Below are positions 8,246-17,966 of a stretch of DNA of 41,342 nucleotides, piece by piece. Under the pieces are notes generated by a model that was not told where the DNA came from, ran no database searches, and saw nothing but the letters and a program-made list of their open reading frames with translations. A program made the translations under genes and the position numbers. The stretch covers positions 1 through 41,342 of the forward strand of contig CAMBNY010000019.1 of NCBI GenBank assembly GCA_945869165.1, given 5' to 3'. The stretch's first letter is position 1, and each line of letters begins with the position of its first letter. This DNA is from Comamonas sp. lk. Its GTDB lineage: Bacteria > Pseudomonadota > Gammaproteobacteria > Burkholderiales > Burkholderiaceae_C.

Positions 8246-8856
8246 CGGGCGGCTAGCCCATCAAAACAGGTGCGCATGACCAAGTCGATGATTTGTGCAT
8301 CGTCGTGCTGGCCGCCGATTTTTAAAAATTCCAACACCGGGTCGCAAGCGCGGGCGTAGAGGGTGTAGAGCACTGCAATCGGTGGCAGGCTGGTCTGCAA
8401 ATGGCCTTGCGCTTGGGCCTCTTCAATCCATCCGCCCAATCGGTCGCTCACTTCGATCAGGCCATCCATGTACAGCGTGTTGGCCATTAGCTTGGCACGC
8501 AGCGTCGAGTTCCGACTGGGCAGCGAGGGCATTTGTCCTTTCAACTGAAGTTCCATGGTCCAGCGGGCCACGCAGCGCAATTGCGCCATCGCGCTTTGCG
8601 CGGGCAACTCACGCAAAAAGTCCTGGGCTTTTTGCATCAGCTTGACCATGGCTGCGGCGGCCAGATCTTCTTTGCTTGGGAAATGCTTGTACAAACTGGC
8701 CTTAGCGATACCGACGTTGGCCGCCACTTCGTCCACCGTCATCGCTTCAAAACCTTTTTCTGCCAGCAATCGGCTAGCGGTTTGGATAATGGCGTCTTCA
8801 CGCGCCTGTAGCATCTGGGTCTTGAAAGACACTTTGGGCAACGATGAAGAGGGCAT
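8242..8856 (-). CDS. TetR/AcrR-family transcriptional regulator
   Basis: The 204-residue product has an N-terminal TetR DNA-binding domain (AIIQTASRLLAEKGFEAMTVDEVAANVGIAKASLYKHFPSK split over residues about 18-62) followed by an all-helical ligand domain. The KASLYKHFPSKEDL ending of the recognition helix is typical. The ligand is unknown. It is divergent from dadA across a 129-bp gap that holds phased TCAAT(C/T)T repeats and an inverted repeat, so autoregulation and control of dadA are both possible. The start at 8856 was kept because the helix-turn-helix then begins at a normal distance. Confidence 0.88.
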   Translation of the reverse strand: MPSSSLPKVSFKTQMLQAREDAIIQTASRLLAEKGFEAMTVDEVAANVGIAKASLYKHFPSKEDLAAAAMVKLMQKAQDFLRELPAQSAMAQLRCVARWTMELQLKGQMPSLPSRNSTLRAKLMANTLYMDGLIEVSDRLGGWIEEAQAQGHLQTSLPPIAVLYTLYARACDPVLEFLKIGGQHDDAQIIDLVMRTCFDGLAAR

Positions 8857-8888
8857 GCCTGAATTTTAGCCGTCCGGTTGTTTTATAT

Positions 8889-8925
8889 TCAATCTCGGTC
8901 AATTTGCGACTAGTAAGTTCAATTT
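8889..8925. promoter_or_regulatory. Phased TCAAT(C/T)T repeats in the tetR-dadA gap
   Basis: Three direct copies begin at 8889 (TCAATCT), 8899 (TCAATTT) and 8919 (TCAATTT). The offsets are 10 and 20 bp, that is, whole helical turns, so all copies face the same side of DNA. They lie between the divergent TetR and dadA starts. A same-face array suggests cooperative regulator binding; which protein binds is unknown. Confidence 0.4.
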
Positions 8926-8945
8926 CCAGACGCGTCAGATCGCAC

Positions 8946-8970
8946 CTGCTTTTCATCTAAAAGCAGATGA
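8946..8970. repeat. Overlapping inverted repeats upstream of dadA
   Basis: CTGCTTTT (8946-8953) and AAAAGCAG (8959-8966) are perfect 8-bp arms around a 5-nt loop. A second perfect 6-bp dyad, TCATCT (8953-8958) and AGATGA (8965-8970), overlaps it. The pair ends 15 bp before the dadA ATG, so it would lie in the 5' leader or across the promoter. It could be an operator or a leader hairpin that affects ribosome access. Confidence 0.45.
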
Positions 8971-8985
8971 ACACAGAAAGCTTGT

Positions 8986-10344
8986 ATGCATATTGTTGTG
9001 GTGGGTGCTGGCATCATCGGCACCAGTACGGCGTGGTACTTGGCCGAGCGCGGCCACCGGGTCACGGTGGTAGAACGCCAAGCCGATGCGGCGCTTGAAA
9101 CCAGTTTTGCCAATGCCGGGCAAATTTCGGTCAGCCATTGCGAGCCCTGGGCCAACCGCGAGGCGCCTCTCAAAGCCTTGAAGTGGATGTTCAGCAAAGA
9201 AGCGCCGCTGCTGTTTCGACCGCAATGGCCTGTGGGTGAAGGCTGGCAACAGTACCGCTGGAGCTTGCGTTTTCTGGCCGAGTGCAACGATGCGGCGTTT
9301 CATCGCAACGTGGGCCATATCGTCGCGCTAGGCGCTTATAGCCATCTGGCGCTCAAAGCGCTGGTAGCGCAGACCGGCATCCAATACCACCGCTTGGAGC
9401 GCGGCATATCCCATTTTTTTGTCGACCAGGCCGCTTTTGACGGCGCCTGTCAACTAGCCGCATTGATGCAGCAGTTCGGCGTGCAGCGCGAGGTCATCAG
9501 CACCTCCGAGCTGCTGCGTCTGGAGCCTACGCTAGCGCCCTTTGGCGAACGCATTGTGGGCGCCACTTTCACCGCCAGCGACGAGTCGGGGGATGCATGT
9601 GTGTTTACGCAAGGCCTTGCGCGCGCCTGCGCGGCGCGCGGTGTGGAGTTTTTGTTTTCGCACAGTTTGGAAGGGCTGGACGTGACGAGTGCAACGGTGC
9701 GCGGGGTGCGCGTGCGGCCTGTTCCCAATAGTGGCGTGGAGGGTCGCACGGGCCTAGCTAGCGCGGCTAGCGCAAAGGATGCAGCAGGGAGCGCGCGCAC
9801 CATTGCGCCCGATGCGGTGGTGCTTGCCTGCGGCTCCTACAGCGCGCCATTGCTGCGCCGCGTGGGCGTGGACTTGCCGATTTACCCGGGCAAAGGCTAT
9901 AGCGCCACTTTCCCGATATTGCGTCCCGAGCGGGCGCCTTCGGTGTCGGTAATCGACGATTCACGCAAGATCGCCGTCACCCGCCTCGGTGACCAGATCC
10001 GTGTGGCCGGCACCATCGAAGTAGGCAATTACGACCTGGGTTTGGATAGCCCGGTTTCGCAAGCGCGCTGCCACATGTTGGCGCGTCGGGTGGAGGAAGT
10101 CTGGCCCGGCATGTGCGATACGCGTTTGCCGCATGAAGGCGGTAATCCACAGTTTTGGGCTGGTTTGCGCCCGGCCACGCCGACCAATATTCCGTTTATC
10201 GGGCAGACCAAGGTGCGCGGTCTGTGGGTGAACGCCGGCCACGGCACCTTGGGCTGGACGCATGGCGCAGGTTCGGGCAAGGCACTGGCCGCACGCATGG
10301 ACGGGGAAGACGCGATCGCCGGTTTTCCGTTTCTCGGCAGATAA
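8986..10344 (+). CDS. dadA: D-amino acid dehydrogenase (DadA type)
   Basis: DadA-type flavoenzymes oxidise D-amino acids to 2-oxo acids and ammonia, passing electrons to the respiratory chain at the inner membrane. The 452-residue protein opens with the FAD loop VVVGAGIIGTSTAWYLAERG (residues 4-23) and ETSFANAGQIS (about residues 38-48), hallmark of this subfamily. The C-terminal part has the GYSATFPI and FWAGLRPATPTNIPFIGQT stretches and ends with GHGTLGWTHGAGSGKAL, which closes the FAD site. An alanine/serine-rich insert around residues 245-265 makes it slightly longer than the E. coli enzyme. It is divergent from the TetR gene. No alanine racemase gene is nearby. Confidence 0.9.
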   Translation: MHIVVVGAGIIGTSTAWYLAERGHRVTVVERQADAALETSFANAGQISVSHCEPWANREAPLKALKWMFSKEAPLLFRPQWPVGEGWQQYRWSLRFLAECNDAAFHRNVGHIVALGAYSHLALKALVAQTGIQYHRLERGISHFFVDQAAFDGACQLAALMQQFGVQREVISTSELLRLEPTLAPFGERIVGATFTASDESGDACVFTQGLARACAARGVEFLFSHSLEGLDVTSATVRGVRVRPVPNSGVEGRTGLASAASAKDAAGSARTIAPDAVVLACGSYSAPLLRRVGVDLPIYPGKGYSATFPILRPERAPSVSVIDDSRKIAVTRLGDQIRVAGTIEVGNYDLGLDSPVSQARCHMLARRVEEVWPGMCDTRLPHEGGNPQFWAGLRPATPTNIPFIGQTKVRGLWVNAGHGTLGWTHGAGSGKALAARMDGEDAIAGFPFLGR

Positions 10345-10382
10345 ATAGGTGCGGTAAAAAAAGCTGCTTCGACTTTGCGACG

Positions 10383-11405
10383 CTATGCGGCATGCGCTAG
10401 TTCTAGGCATTGCAAGAACGCGCGGGTAGCACGTGAGGCTTGCGGCGAGCGGCGGGTGATGGCGAAAAATTCGCAGTCGTAAAAAAACACATCGGGCATG
10501 ACCGCCTGCATCTGGCCCTGCTGCACAAAGCTGTGCGCATAGTGCTCGGGCAAAAAGCCGACAAAGCGGCCCGACAAAATCAAGGTGGCAATCGACTCCT
10601 GGTCAAAGCCGGTAGCGCTGCGCGTCAAACGCAATTGCTGGCTGACCTGCAGATTGGGCGAGTGGTAGCCCAGGCCGGCAAACGGCAGCGCGCGCACCGC
10701 ATCCCAGTCCAGGCTGGCGTGATCGCTGCCAAACAAGCTATGGCCGGGCCCGCAATACAAACACATGTGCTCATCAAACAGGCGCACATAGTGCAAAGTG
10801 TCCGAGGTCCGGTGTCCGGGGATGATGCCCACATGAAATTGCCCGTCAAGCACGCCGCGCTCGATGGCATTTAAGGTGGCCACGTGCAAATTGAGCGCAA
10901 CATCGGGCGCCCGCGTTTGAAACCTTGAAATCGCCTGCGCGATGCGGGCCTTGGGGTTGCTCGCCGTCTTGTCAAAGACGGCTATTTGCAGCTGGCCGCC
11001 CATGCGCTGGTGGATTTCATCGACGCTGCTGCGAAAAGCATCGGTGGCGGCCAGCAGCTGGGTGGTTTGGGCATAAATTTTCTGCCCCTCCGCTGTCAGC
11101 GCAAACCCGGCTCTTCCGCGCCGGCACAGGCGCAAGCCCAGGCGGGTTTCCAGGTCTTTGATATGGCGGCTGACGGTGGAGCTGCCAATATTCAGTTCCA
11201 ACTCGGCGGCCGCCATGCCGCCGCAATCGGCCACGACGCGAAACACGCGCAGCAAACGCAGGTCCATGTCGCTGAGCTGGCCTAGCGCCGGACGCGTGGG
11301 CATCGCGGCGGCTTGCGCGGCCACATTGCGCCAGGGCAGGGTTTTGCTCAGCGGCGCATCGGCGCTGCCCGACGTCTCAGGCCTAGAAGGGGGTTTTAGT
11401 TTCAT
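10383..11405 (-). CDS. LysR-family transcriptional regulator
   Basis: This 340-residue LysR protein has its winged helix-turn-helix at about residues 48-105 (MDLRLLRVFRVVADCGGMAAAELELNIGSST split across the fold, then VSRHIKDLETRLG) and a C-terminal effector domain. About 45 low-complexity residues precede the DNA-binding domain, so the true start may be the ATG at 11303 (MPTRPALGQLSDMD). It is divergent from the aminotransferase gene across 135 bp containing AT-rich dyads, which is the standard arrangement for a LysR activator and its target. By context it probably responds to beta-alanine or a related intermediate; that is inference. Confidence 0.88.
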   Translation of the reverse strand: MKLKPPSRPETSGSADAPLSKTLPWRNVAAQAAAMPTRPALGQLSDMDLRLLRVFRVVADCGGMAAAELELNIGSSTVSRHIKDLETRLGLRLCRRGRAGFALTAEGQKIYAQTTQLLAATDAFRSSVDEIHQRMGGQLQIAVFDKTASNPKARIAQAISRFQTRAPDVALNLHVATLNAIERGVLDGQFHVGIIPGHRTSDTLHYVRLFDEHMCLYCGPGHSLFGSDHASLDWDAVRALPFAGLGYHSPNLQVSQQLRLTRSATGFDQESIATLILSGRFVGFLPEHYAHSFVQQGQMQAVMPDVFFYDCEFFAITRRSPQASRATRAFLQCLELAHAA

Positions 11406-11421
11406 AATTCGGCAAGTAAAT

Positions 11422-11437
11422 AGCGATAATTATCACT
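11422..11437. promoter_or_regulatory. Candidate LysR operator between the divergent genes
   Basis: AGCGATAATTATCACT is a 16-bp near-perfect palindrome with the 10-bp perfect core GATAATTATC (11425-11434). A second perfect dyad, GTGAAGTTCAC, follows at 11452-11462. Both are in the 135-bp gap between the LysR gene and the aminotransferase gene, where a LysR recognition and activation site would be expected. Confidence 0.5.
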
Positions 11438-11540
11438 TTATAAGAGTAATAGTGAAGTTCACAATCAAGCTCTGATAAGCCATGATGCGCTACCTGAGTG
11501 AAGCGACAGGCTTTTTTCACCCACTACCGAGGAGACCACC

Positions 11541-12911
11541 ATGAAACCCCATGACACCGCTACCCACGCACCGGTTGTGACCACAACCTCCCCCTACCCG
11601 CGCGACCCTGCTTGGATGGACGCGCACTGGATGGCCTACTCCGGCAACCGCAATTTCAAAGCCAATCCGCGCATGATGGTCAGCGCCAAAGGCGCCTACT
11701 ACACCGACTCCAACGGCCGCAAAGTGATGGACGGCTTGTCTGGCCTGTGGTGCTGCGGACTGGGCCATGGCCGCCAAGAAATCACCGATGCGGTGAGCCG
11801 CCAGATCGGCACCATGGAGTATTCACCCGCCTTCCAATACGCGCATCCGCTGTCGTTTGAGTTGGCCAACAAAATCACCCAACTCATGCCCGAAGGCTTG
11901 GACCGCGTGTTTTTTGCCGGTTCGGGTTCGGAGTGCGCAGACACTTCGCTGAAGATGGCACGCGCTTACTGGCGCGCCAAAGGCATGGGCACCAAGACGC
12001 GCCTGATTGGCCGCGAAAAAGGCTACCACGGTGTCAACTTTGGCGGTATCTCGGTCGGCGGCATTGGCGCCAACCGCAAGACCTTTGGCCAAGGCATCGA
12101 AGCCGACCACCTGCCGCACACGCAGTTGCCGCAAAACGTGTTCTCCCACGGCATGCCCGCGCACGGCATGGAGTTGGCCGACGAACTGCTGCGCCTGATT
12201 ACGCTGCACGACGCATCCAACATCGCCGCTGTCATCGTCGAGCCGATGTCGGGCTCGGGCGGTGTGGTGGTACCGCCGGTGGGCTACCTGGCGCGCTTGC
12301 GCGAGATTTGCACTGCCAACAACATCTTGTTGATTTTTGATGAAGTAATCACCGGCTTTGGCCGCTGCGGCGCCTATACCGGCGCTGCCGCTTTTGGCGT
12401 GACCCCAGACATCATGAACGTCGCCAAGCAAGTGACCAACGGCTCGCAGCCGCTGGGCGCAGTGGTGGCCAAGAAAGAAATCTACGACACCTTTATGGCG
12501 GCTGGCGGCCCCGAGTACCTGCTCGAGTTCATGCATGGCTATACCTACTCGGCCCACCCAGTGGCCTGCGCTGCCGGTATCGCCGCGCTGGATGTGCTGG
12601 TCAAGGAAAACATGATCGAGCGCGTGGCCGCCATGGCACCGTATTTTGAGCAAGCGGTGCACAGCCTCAAAGGCAGTAAAAACGTCACCGACATCCGCAA
12701 TATTGGTTTGGCCGCAGGCTTCACCCTCGCCGCAGTGCCTGGTGAGCCCGCACGCCGCCCCTATGAAATCGCCATGCGCTGCCTGGAGAAAGGCTTTTAC
12801 GTGCGCTATGGTGGCGACACCATTCAGTTGGCGCCGCCTTTCATCATCGAAAAGTCCGAAATTGACAGCCTGATCAATGCATTGGGCGAATCGATGAACG
12901 CGACAGACTAA
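11541..12911 (+). CDS. Omega-amino acid:pyruvate aminotransferase (beta-alanine type)
   Basis: A class III PLP aminotransferase that would move the amino group of beta-alanine or another omega-amino acid to pyruvate, giving malonate semialdehyde and alanine. The 456-residue product shows GLWCCGLGH (about residues 68-76), the phosphate-contacting FAGSGSECADTS near 125-136, YHGVNFGG near 162-169, the IFDEVITGFGR block with the PLP-ring aspartate near 267, and MNVAKQVTNGSQPLGAVV with the Schiff-base lysine K296. A clear GAGGAG at 11529-11534 lies 6 nt before the ATG. The semialdehyde dehydrogenase downstream supports the beta-alanine role. Relatives named BauA or OapT differ mainly in side-chain range, so the exact substrate is not settled. 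Confidence 0.9.
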   Translation: MKPHDTATHAPVVTTTSPYPRDPAWMDAHWMAYSGNRNFKANPRMMVSAKGAYYTDSNGRKVMDGLSGLWCCGLGHGRQEITDAVSRQIGTMEYSPAFQYAHPLSFELANKITQLMPEGLDRVFFAGSGSECADTSLKMARAYWRAKGMGTKTRLIGREKGYHGVNFGGISVGGIGANRKTFGQGIEADHLPHTQLPQNVFSHGMPAHGMELADELLRLITLHDASNIAAVIVEPMSGSGGVVVPPVGYLARLREICTANNILLIFDEVITGFGRCGAYTGAAAFGVTPDIMNVAKQVTNGSQPLGAVVAKKEIYDTFMAAGGPEYLLEFMHGYTYSAHPVACAAGIAALDVLVKENMIERVAAMAPYFEQAVHSLKGSKNVTDIRNIGLAAGFTLAAVPGEPARRPYEIAMRCLEKGFYVRYGGDTIQLAPPFIIEKSEIDSLINALGESMNATD

Positions 12912-13246
12912 GAACTGGCAGACGCCCGGCGCAGTGCGCGCCTGGTGCTCTCCAAGGATTTTTTGCGGCGCCGGGGCAGTTAGGACAATAGCAGCCCTGA
13001 GCGGCTGCGCTGGCTTTTCTGATAATTTGGGCGCGCATCCGTTTTTTTGATGGACGCTCAAGCGTCCATCAGGTTTTACAAAGCCAGCCGAGACCATGAG
13101 AGCGACGCTTTCCATTGCAATAGGGCTTTGCTGCGAAGCGTACGGACTGGCCGGTCCACGCGCATTTGCGATACTTGAGTCAGCTGGGCCCAGCCCCTCG
13201 TAAGCATTTTTCTGATCCCTCCATTTTTAACTTGAGTACTTTGACT
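12912..13246. other. 335-bp gap inside the beta-alanine block
   Basis: No coding region could be supported here. The gap holds a strong 10-bp stem-loop (13048-13071), a perfect 12-bp palindrome GCTGGGCCCAGC (13183-13194), the palindrome ATTGCAAT near 13118, and an ACGCTT/AAGCGT dyad around it. It lacks a good Shine-Dalgarno before the dehydrogenase ATG (13247). The length and structure suggest that the dehydrogenase has its own promoter or a structured leader rather than simple read-through from the aminotransferase gene. Confidence 0.6.
13048..13071. terminator. Stem-loop after the aminotransferase gene
   Basis: TGATGGACGC (13048-13057) and GCGTCCATCA (13062-13071) form a perfect 10-bp stem with loop TCAA. 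It is followed by GGTTTTAC and preceded by a run of seven to eight T. The run of T on the upstream side means it is not a canonical plus-strand intrinsic terminator; it may still end the aminotransferase transcript or protect its 3' end. Confidence 0.45.
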
Positions 13247-14752
13247 ATGTCCACATTACCCACTATCGGCCACCTGATTGGCGGCAAATTAACCCAAGGC
13301 GGCAGCCGCATGGCAGACGTGTTCAACCCCGCGACCGGGCAGGTTGAAAAGCGCTTGCTACTGGCGGATAAATTGACGGTGGAGCAGGCTATTGCCAACG
13401 CGCAAGCGGCCTTCCCCGAGTGGCGCAACACGCCGCCGCTTAAGCGGGCGCGCGTGATGAGCAAGCTCAAAGTACTGCTGGAAGAGCATGCCGATGCGCT
13501 GTGTGCGCTAGTAACCGCCGAACACGGCAAAGTACTGCCCGATGCCATGGGCGAACTGCAACGCGGTATTGAAAACGTGGAATACGCCAGCTACGCGCCC
13601 GAGTTACTCAAGGGCGAGCACAGCAAAAACGTCGGGCCTTCTATCGACTCATGGAGCGAATTTCAGGCCCTGGGCGTGACCGCCGGTATCACCCCTTTCA
13701 ACTTCCCCATCATGGTCCCCTTGTGGATGTGGCCGATGGCGGTGGCGTGTGGCAATACCTTCATCCTCAAGCCCTCGGAGCGCGACCCTAGCAGCACCAT
13801 GCTGGTAGCGCAGTTGGCGCTGGAAGCAGGCTTGCCACCGGGCGTACTTAATGTGGTGAACGGAGACAAGGAAGCGGTGGACACGCTGCTGACCGACCCG
13901 CGCGTCAAGGCCATCAGTTTTGTCGGTAGCACGCCGATCGCTGAATATATTTATGCCACGGGTTGTGCCCATGGCAAGCGCGTGCAGGCGCTTGGCGGCG
14001 CCAAGAACCATGCAGTGGTCATGCCCGATGCCGATGTTGCCAACGCAGTAAACGCCCTGATGGGCGCGGCCTACGGATCCTGCGGTGAGCGCTGCATGGC
14101 CATCCCTCTGGTAGTCGCGGTGGGAGATGCCACCGCGGATGCGGTGATCGACGGCCTGAAAGCAGAGATCGCCAAGATGAAAGTCGGACCCGGCACCTCT
14201 TCCGGCATGGATATGGGCCCACTGGTAACCAAGGCCCATTTCGAAAAAGTCAAAGGCTATGTCGATCAGGGTGTGGCCGAAGGCGCCACTTTGGTGGTCG
14301 ATGGACGCGGCGTTCAAGTGCCCGGCCACGAGCAGGGCTACTTCCTGGGCCCTTGCCTGTTTGATAACGTCAAACCTGGCATGGTGACCTACCAGGAAGA
14401 GATTTTTGGCCCGGTGCTGGGCGTAGTACGGGTGAAGTCCCTGCAAGAAGCCATGGACATGATCGATGCCCACGAATACGGCAACGGCACCTGCATCTTT
14501 ACCCGCGACGGCGAGGCCGCGCGCTACTTCACCGACAACATTTTGGTAGGCATGGTGGGTGTCAATGTACCCCTACCAGTTCCAGTGGCTTACCACTCTT
14601 TTGGGGGATGGAAACGCTCACTGTTCGGTGATTTGCATGCTTACGGACCAGACGCTGCACGTTTTTATACCAAGCGCAAAACCATCACCCAGCGCTGGCC
14701 TTCCGCTGGTGTACGGGAGGGGACCATGTTCAGTTTCCCCTCCAGTAAATAA
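13247..14752 (+). CDS. mmsA: CoA-acylating (methyl)malonate-semialdehyde dehydrogenase
   Basis: This aldehyde dehydrogenase converts malonate or methylmalonate semialdehyde plus CoA and NAD to acetyl- or propionyl-CoA and CO2. The 501-residue protein has the family marks GVTAGITPFNFPIMVPLWM (residues about 143-161), ILKPSERDP, FVGSTPIAEYIY, LGGAKNHAVVMPDAD and the catalytic CGERCMA with Cys283, and ends with SFGGWKRSLFGD. The GGAKNH wording replaces the glutamate catalytic base of ordinary aldehyde dehydrogenases and is diagnostic of the CoA-dependent class. The ATG at 13247 gives the usual N-terminus; the open frame upstream is unfamiliar. Next to the aminotransferase it completes beta-alanine to acetyl-CoA. 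It could also serve valine breakdown. Confidence 0.93.
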   Translation: MSTLPTIGHLIGGKLTQGGSRMADVFNPATGQVEKRLLLADKLTVEQAIANAQAAFPEWRNTPPLKRARVMSKLKVLLEEHADALCALVTAEHGKVLPDAMGELQRGIENVEYASYAPELLKGEHSKNVGPSIDSWSEFQALGVTAGITPFNFPIMVPLWMWPMAVACGNTFILKPSERDPSSTMLVAQLALEAGLPPGVLNVVNGDKEAVDTLLTDPRVKAISFVGSTPIAEYIYATGCAHGKRVQALGGAKNHAVVMPDADVANAVNALMGAAYGSCGERCMAIPLVVAVGDATADAVIDGLKAEIAKMKVGPGTSSGMDMGPLVTKAHFEKVKGYVDQGVAEGATLVVDGRGVQVPGHEQGYFLGPCLFDNVKPGMVTYQEEIFGPVLGVVRVKSLQEAMDMIDAHEYGNGTCIFTRDGEAARYFTDNILVGMVGVNVPLPVPVAYHSFGGWKRSLFGDLHAYGPDAARFYTKRKTITQRWPSAGVREGTMFSFPSSK

Positions 14753-14769
14753 CTTTTTTGACAAATATA

Positions 14770-14798
14770 TTGATAAATTTAAAAATATAGTGTAAGAT
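14770..14798 (+). promoter_or_regulatory. Promoter candidate in the AT-rich leader of the winged-helix gene
   Basis: TTGATA (14770-14775) and TAAGAT (14793-14798) are 17 bp apart, giving a transcript start about 130 nt before the ATG at 14935. The stretch 14753-14934 is strikingly AT-rich compared with the flanking genes. It also carries GTTGAA/TTCAAC and TGAAAT/ATTTCA dyads (14881-14920) just before the ribosome site. A TTGACA at 14758-14763 has no well-placed -10 partner. Confidence 0.5.
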
Positions 14799-14934
14799 AA
14801 CGAAAATGACAAAATCTGACATTTCCTAAGCGAATTCGACAGAAACGTTATTTTTTGCGAGAATATTGGTGTGTTTCAGACGTTGAACTGAAATGCTTCA
14901 ATAAAAAATCTTATTTCAACCGTTGGAGTCGATC

Positions 14935-15297
14935 ATGTCAAAAACAAAGGTAGCGAATTTTTCGCAGATGTACACCAAGTACCTCAATCTGGTGCAAGCT
15001 GTCCGCAGCTTGCCTAGCTTCCCGCAACTCGATGCAGTCGAGTCCAGGATGCTTAATGTTTTCGCGTCCGCGTGGCACGAAGACAAACCGATTACGGTGC
15101 TGGAGGCCATGGTGATGCTGCCCGAGATTTCGACCACTACTGCCCATCGCCGGTTAAAGGCTTTGCGCAAAAAGGGAATGATCGACCTGAACCTGGATAG
15201 CCAGGACAACCGCGTCAAGTACGTGGTGCCAACGAAAGCGACGCACCAGTACTTTGCGCAATTGGGGCAGTGCATGGAGAAGGCACAGGCAGTTTGA
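14935..15297 (+). CDS. Small winged-helix (MarR-like) DNA-binding protein
   Basis: The 120-residue product looks like a stand-alone winged helix. Helical residues 5-50 are followed by VLEAMVMLPEISTTTAHRRLKALRKKGMIDL (split over about residues 60-90), which reads as helix-turn-helix plus start of the wing, and then DSQDNRVKYVVPT as the wing hairpin. That wording is MarR-like, though no named family is certain. The start is the ATG at 14935 with GGAG 6 nt upstream; a TTG four codons earlier is less likely. Base composition is lower in GC than neighbouring genes, as is its leader. A membrane protein gene follows on the same strand. Target genes are unknown. Confidence 0.75.
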   Translation: MSKTKVANFSQMYTKYLNLVQAVRSLPSFPQLDAVESRMLNVFASAWHEDKPITVLEAMVMLPEISTTTAHRRLKALRKKGMIDLNLDSQDNRVKYVVPTKATHQYFAQLGQCMEKAQAV

Positions 15298-15301
15298 TGC
15301 T

Positions 15302-15319
15302 GCGCGGCTAAGGCCGCGC
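15302..15319. terminator. GC-rich hairpin after the winged-helix gene
   Basis: GCGCGGC (15302-15308) and GCCGCGC (15313-15319) form a perfect 7-bp stem with loop TAAG, starting 4 bp after the stop codon. There is no T tract directly after it, so it could be a weak terminator or an mRNA-end hairpin separating this gene from the membrane protein gene. Confidence 0.4.
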
Positions 15320-15352
15320 GAGGCGTCCACTCCCGGGTCTTTTCCTGCGCTG

Positions 15353-15931
15353 ATGTGCAGGTATAAATATGTGGGAGTGTGCGCAATTCAATTGCAAAAA
15401 AACCTATGGGTCGTCGCAACGACGGCTCTGGCCTATGTAGGCCTTTTGTCTTTCAATCAATTCATCTTTTCTTCTTTTAACGCCTCTGCGGCCAGCAGCT
15501 TGGTGTTTTTGCCCAGTGGGTTAGGCCTGGTCTGCGTGCTTTTGTTCGTAGAGTGGGGTTCGCTGGGTATGGCGCTGGGCGCCTTGCTGATGGGCTTGGG
15601 CCAGATGCACACCGAGGACCCGATTACGGTGCTGGGCGCGGCGGTGCTTTCGGGTCTGGCACCGCTGTTAGCACGCGCGCTGTGTCTGCGCTTGGCGGCC
15701 TTTGAAGAAAACCTGCAAGGCCTGACGGCCGCTTGCCTGTTACGCATGACGGTGGCGTTTGCGGCGGTCAGTGCGCTTTTGCACCAAGTGTGGTTTGTGG
15801 CGCGCGGGCAAGGCGGCGACGTGTGGGGCGCTCTGGCGCTGCATTTCACCGGCAATTTGCTCGGCGCCCTCGTGGTCCTGTACAGCGCCAAACTGGTGCT
15901 GGACCGCTTGCCGCAGCTCAGCAGGGGATAA
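15353..15931 (+). CDS. MASE1-like integral membrane protein without output domain
   Basis: The 192-residue product has about six hydrophobic segments. The SLVFLPSGLGLVCVLLFVEWG stretch (split across about residues 44-64), the GALLMGLGQ that follows, and the closing HFTGNLLGALVVLYSAKLVL resemble the MASE1 sensory membrane domain (W/F-x-PSG-xAL; GALL; GD-x-LGxLVV). MASE1 normally sits in front of a kinase or GGDEF domain; here nothing follows. The start is uncertain: ATG 15353 is used, but GTG at 15371 or 15377 would also fit, and no position has a good ribosome site. The stop is 10 bp before uup. The MASE1 link is an inference from motif wording. Confidence 0.6.
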   Translation: MCRYKYVGVCAIQLQKNLWVVATTALAYVGLLSFNQFIFSSFNASAASSLVFLPSGLGLVCVLLFVEWGSLGMALGALLMGLGQMHTEDPITVLGAAVLSGLAPLLARALCLRLAAFEENLQGLTAACLLRMTVAFAAVSALLHQVWFVARGQGGDVWGALALHFTGNLLGALVVLYSAKLVLDRLPQLSRG

Positions 15932-15941
15932 TCCGCGCCAC

Positions 15942-17962
<2,021 letters not shown>

Positions 17963-17966
<4 letters not shown>

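Noticed and set aside
11823..13115. A 430-codon minus-strand open frame opposite the aminotransferase.
   Set aside because: It mirrors the aminotransferase codons and has no recognisable domain. Long antisense frames are common at this GC content.
14758..14763. A perfect TTGACA as the main -35 of the winged-helix gene.
   Set aside because: No acceptable -10 lies 16-18 bp downstream. TTGATA at 14770 with TAAGAT is better spaced.
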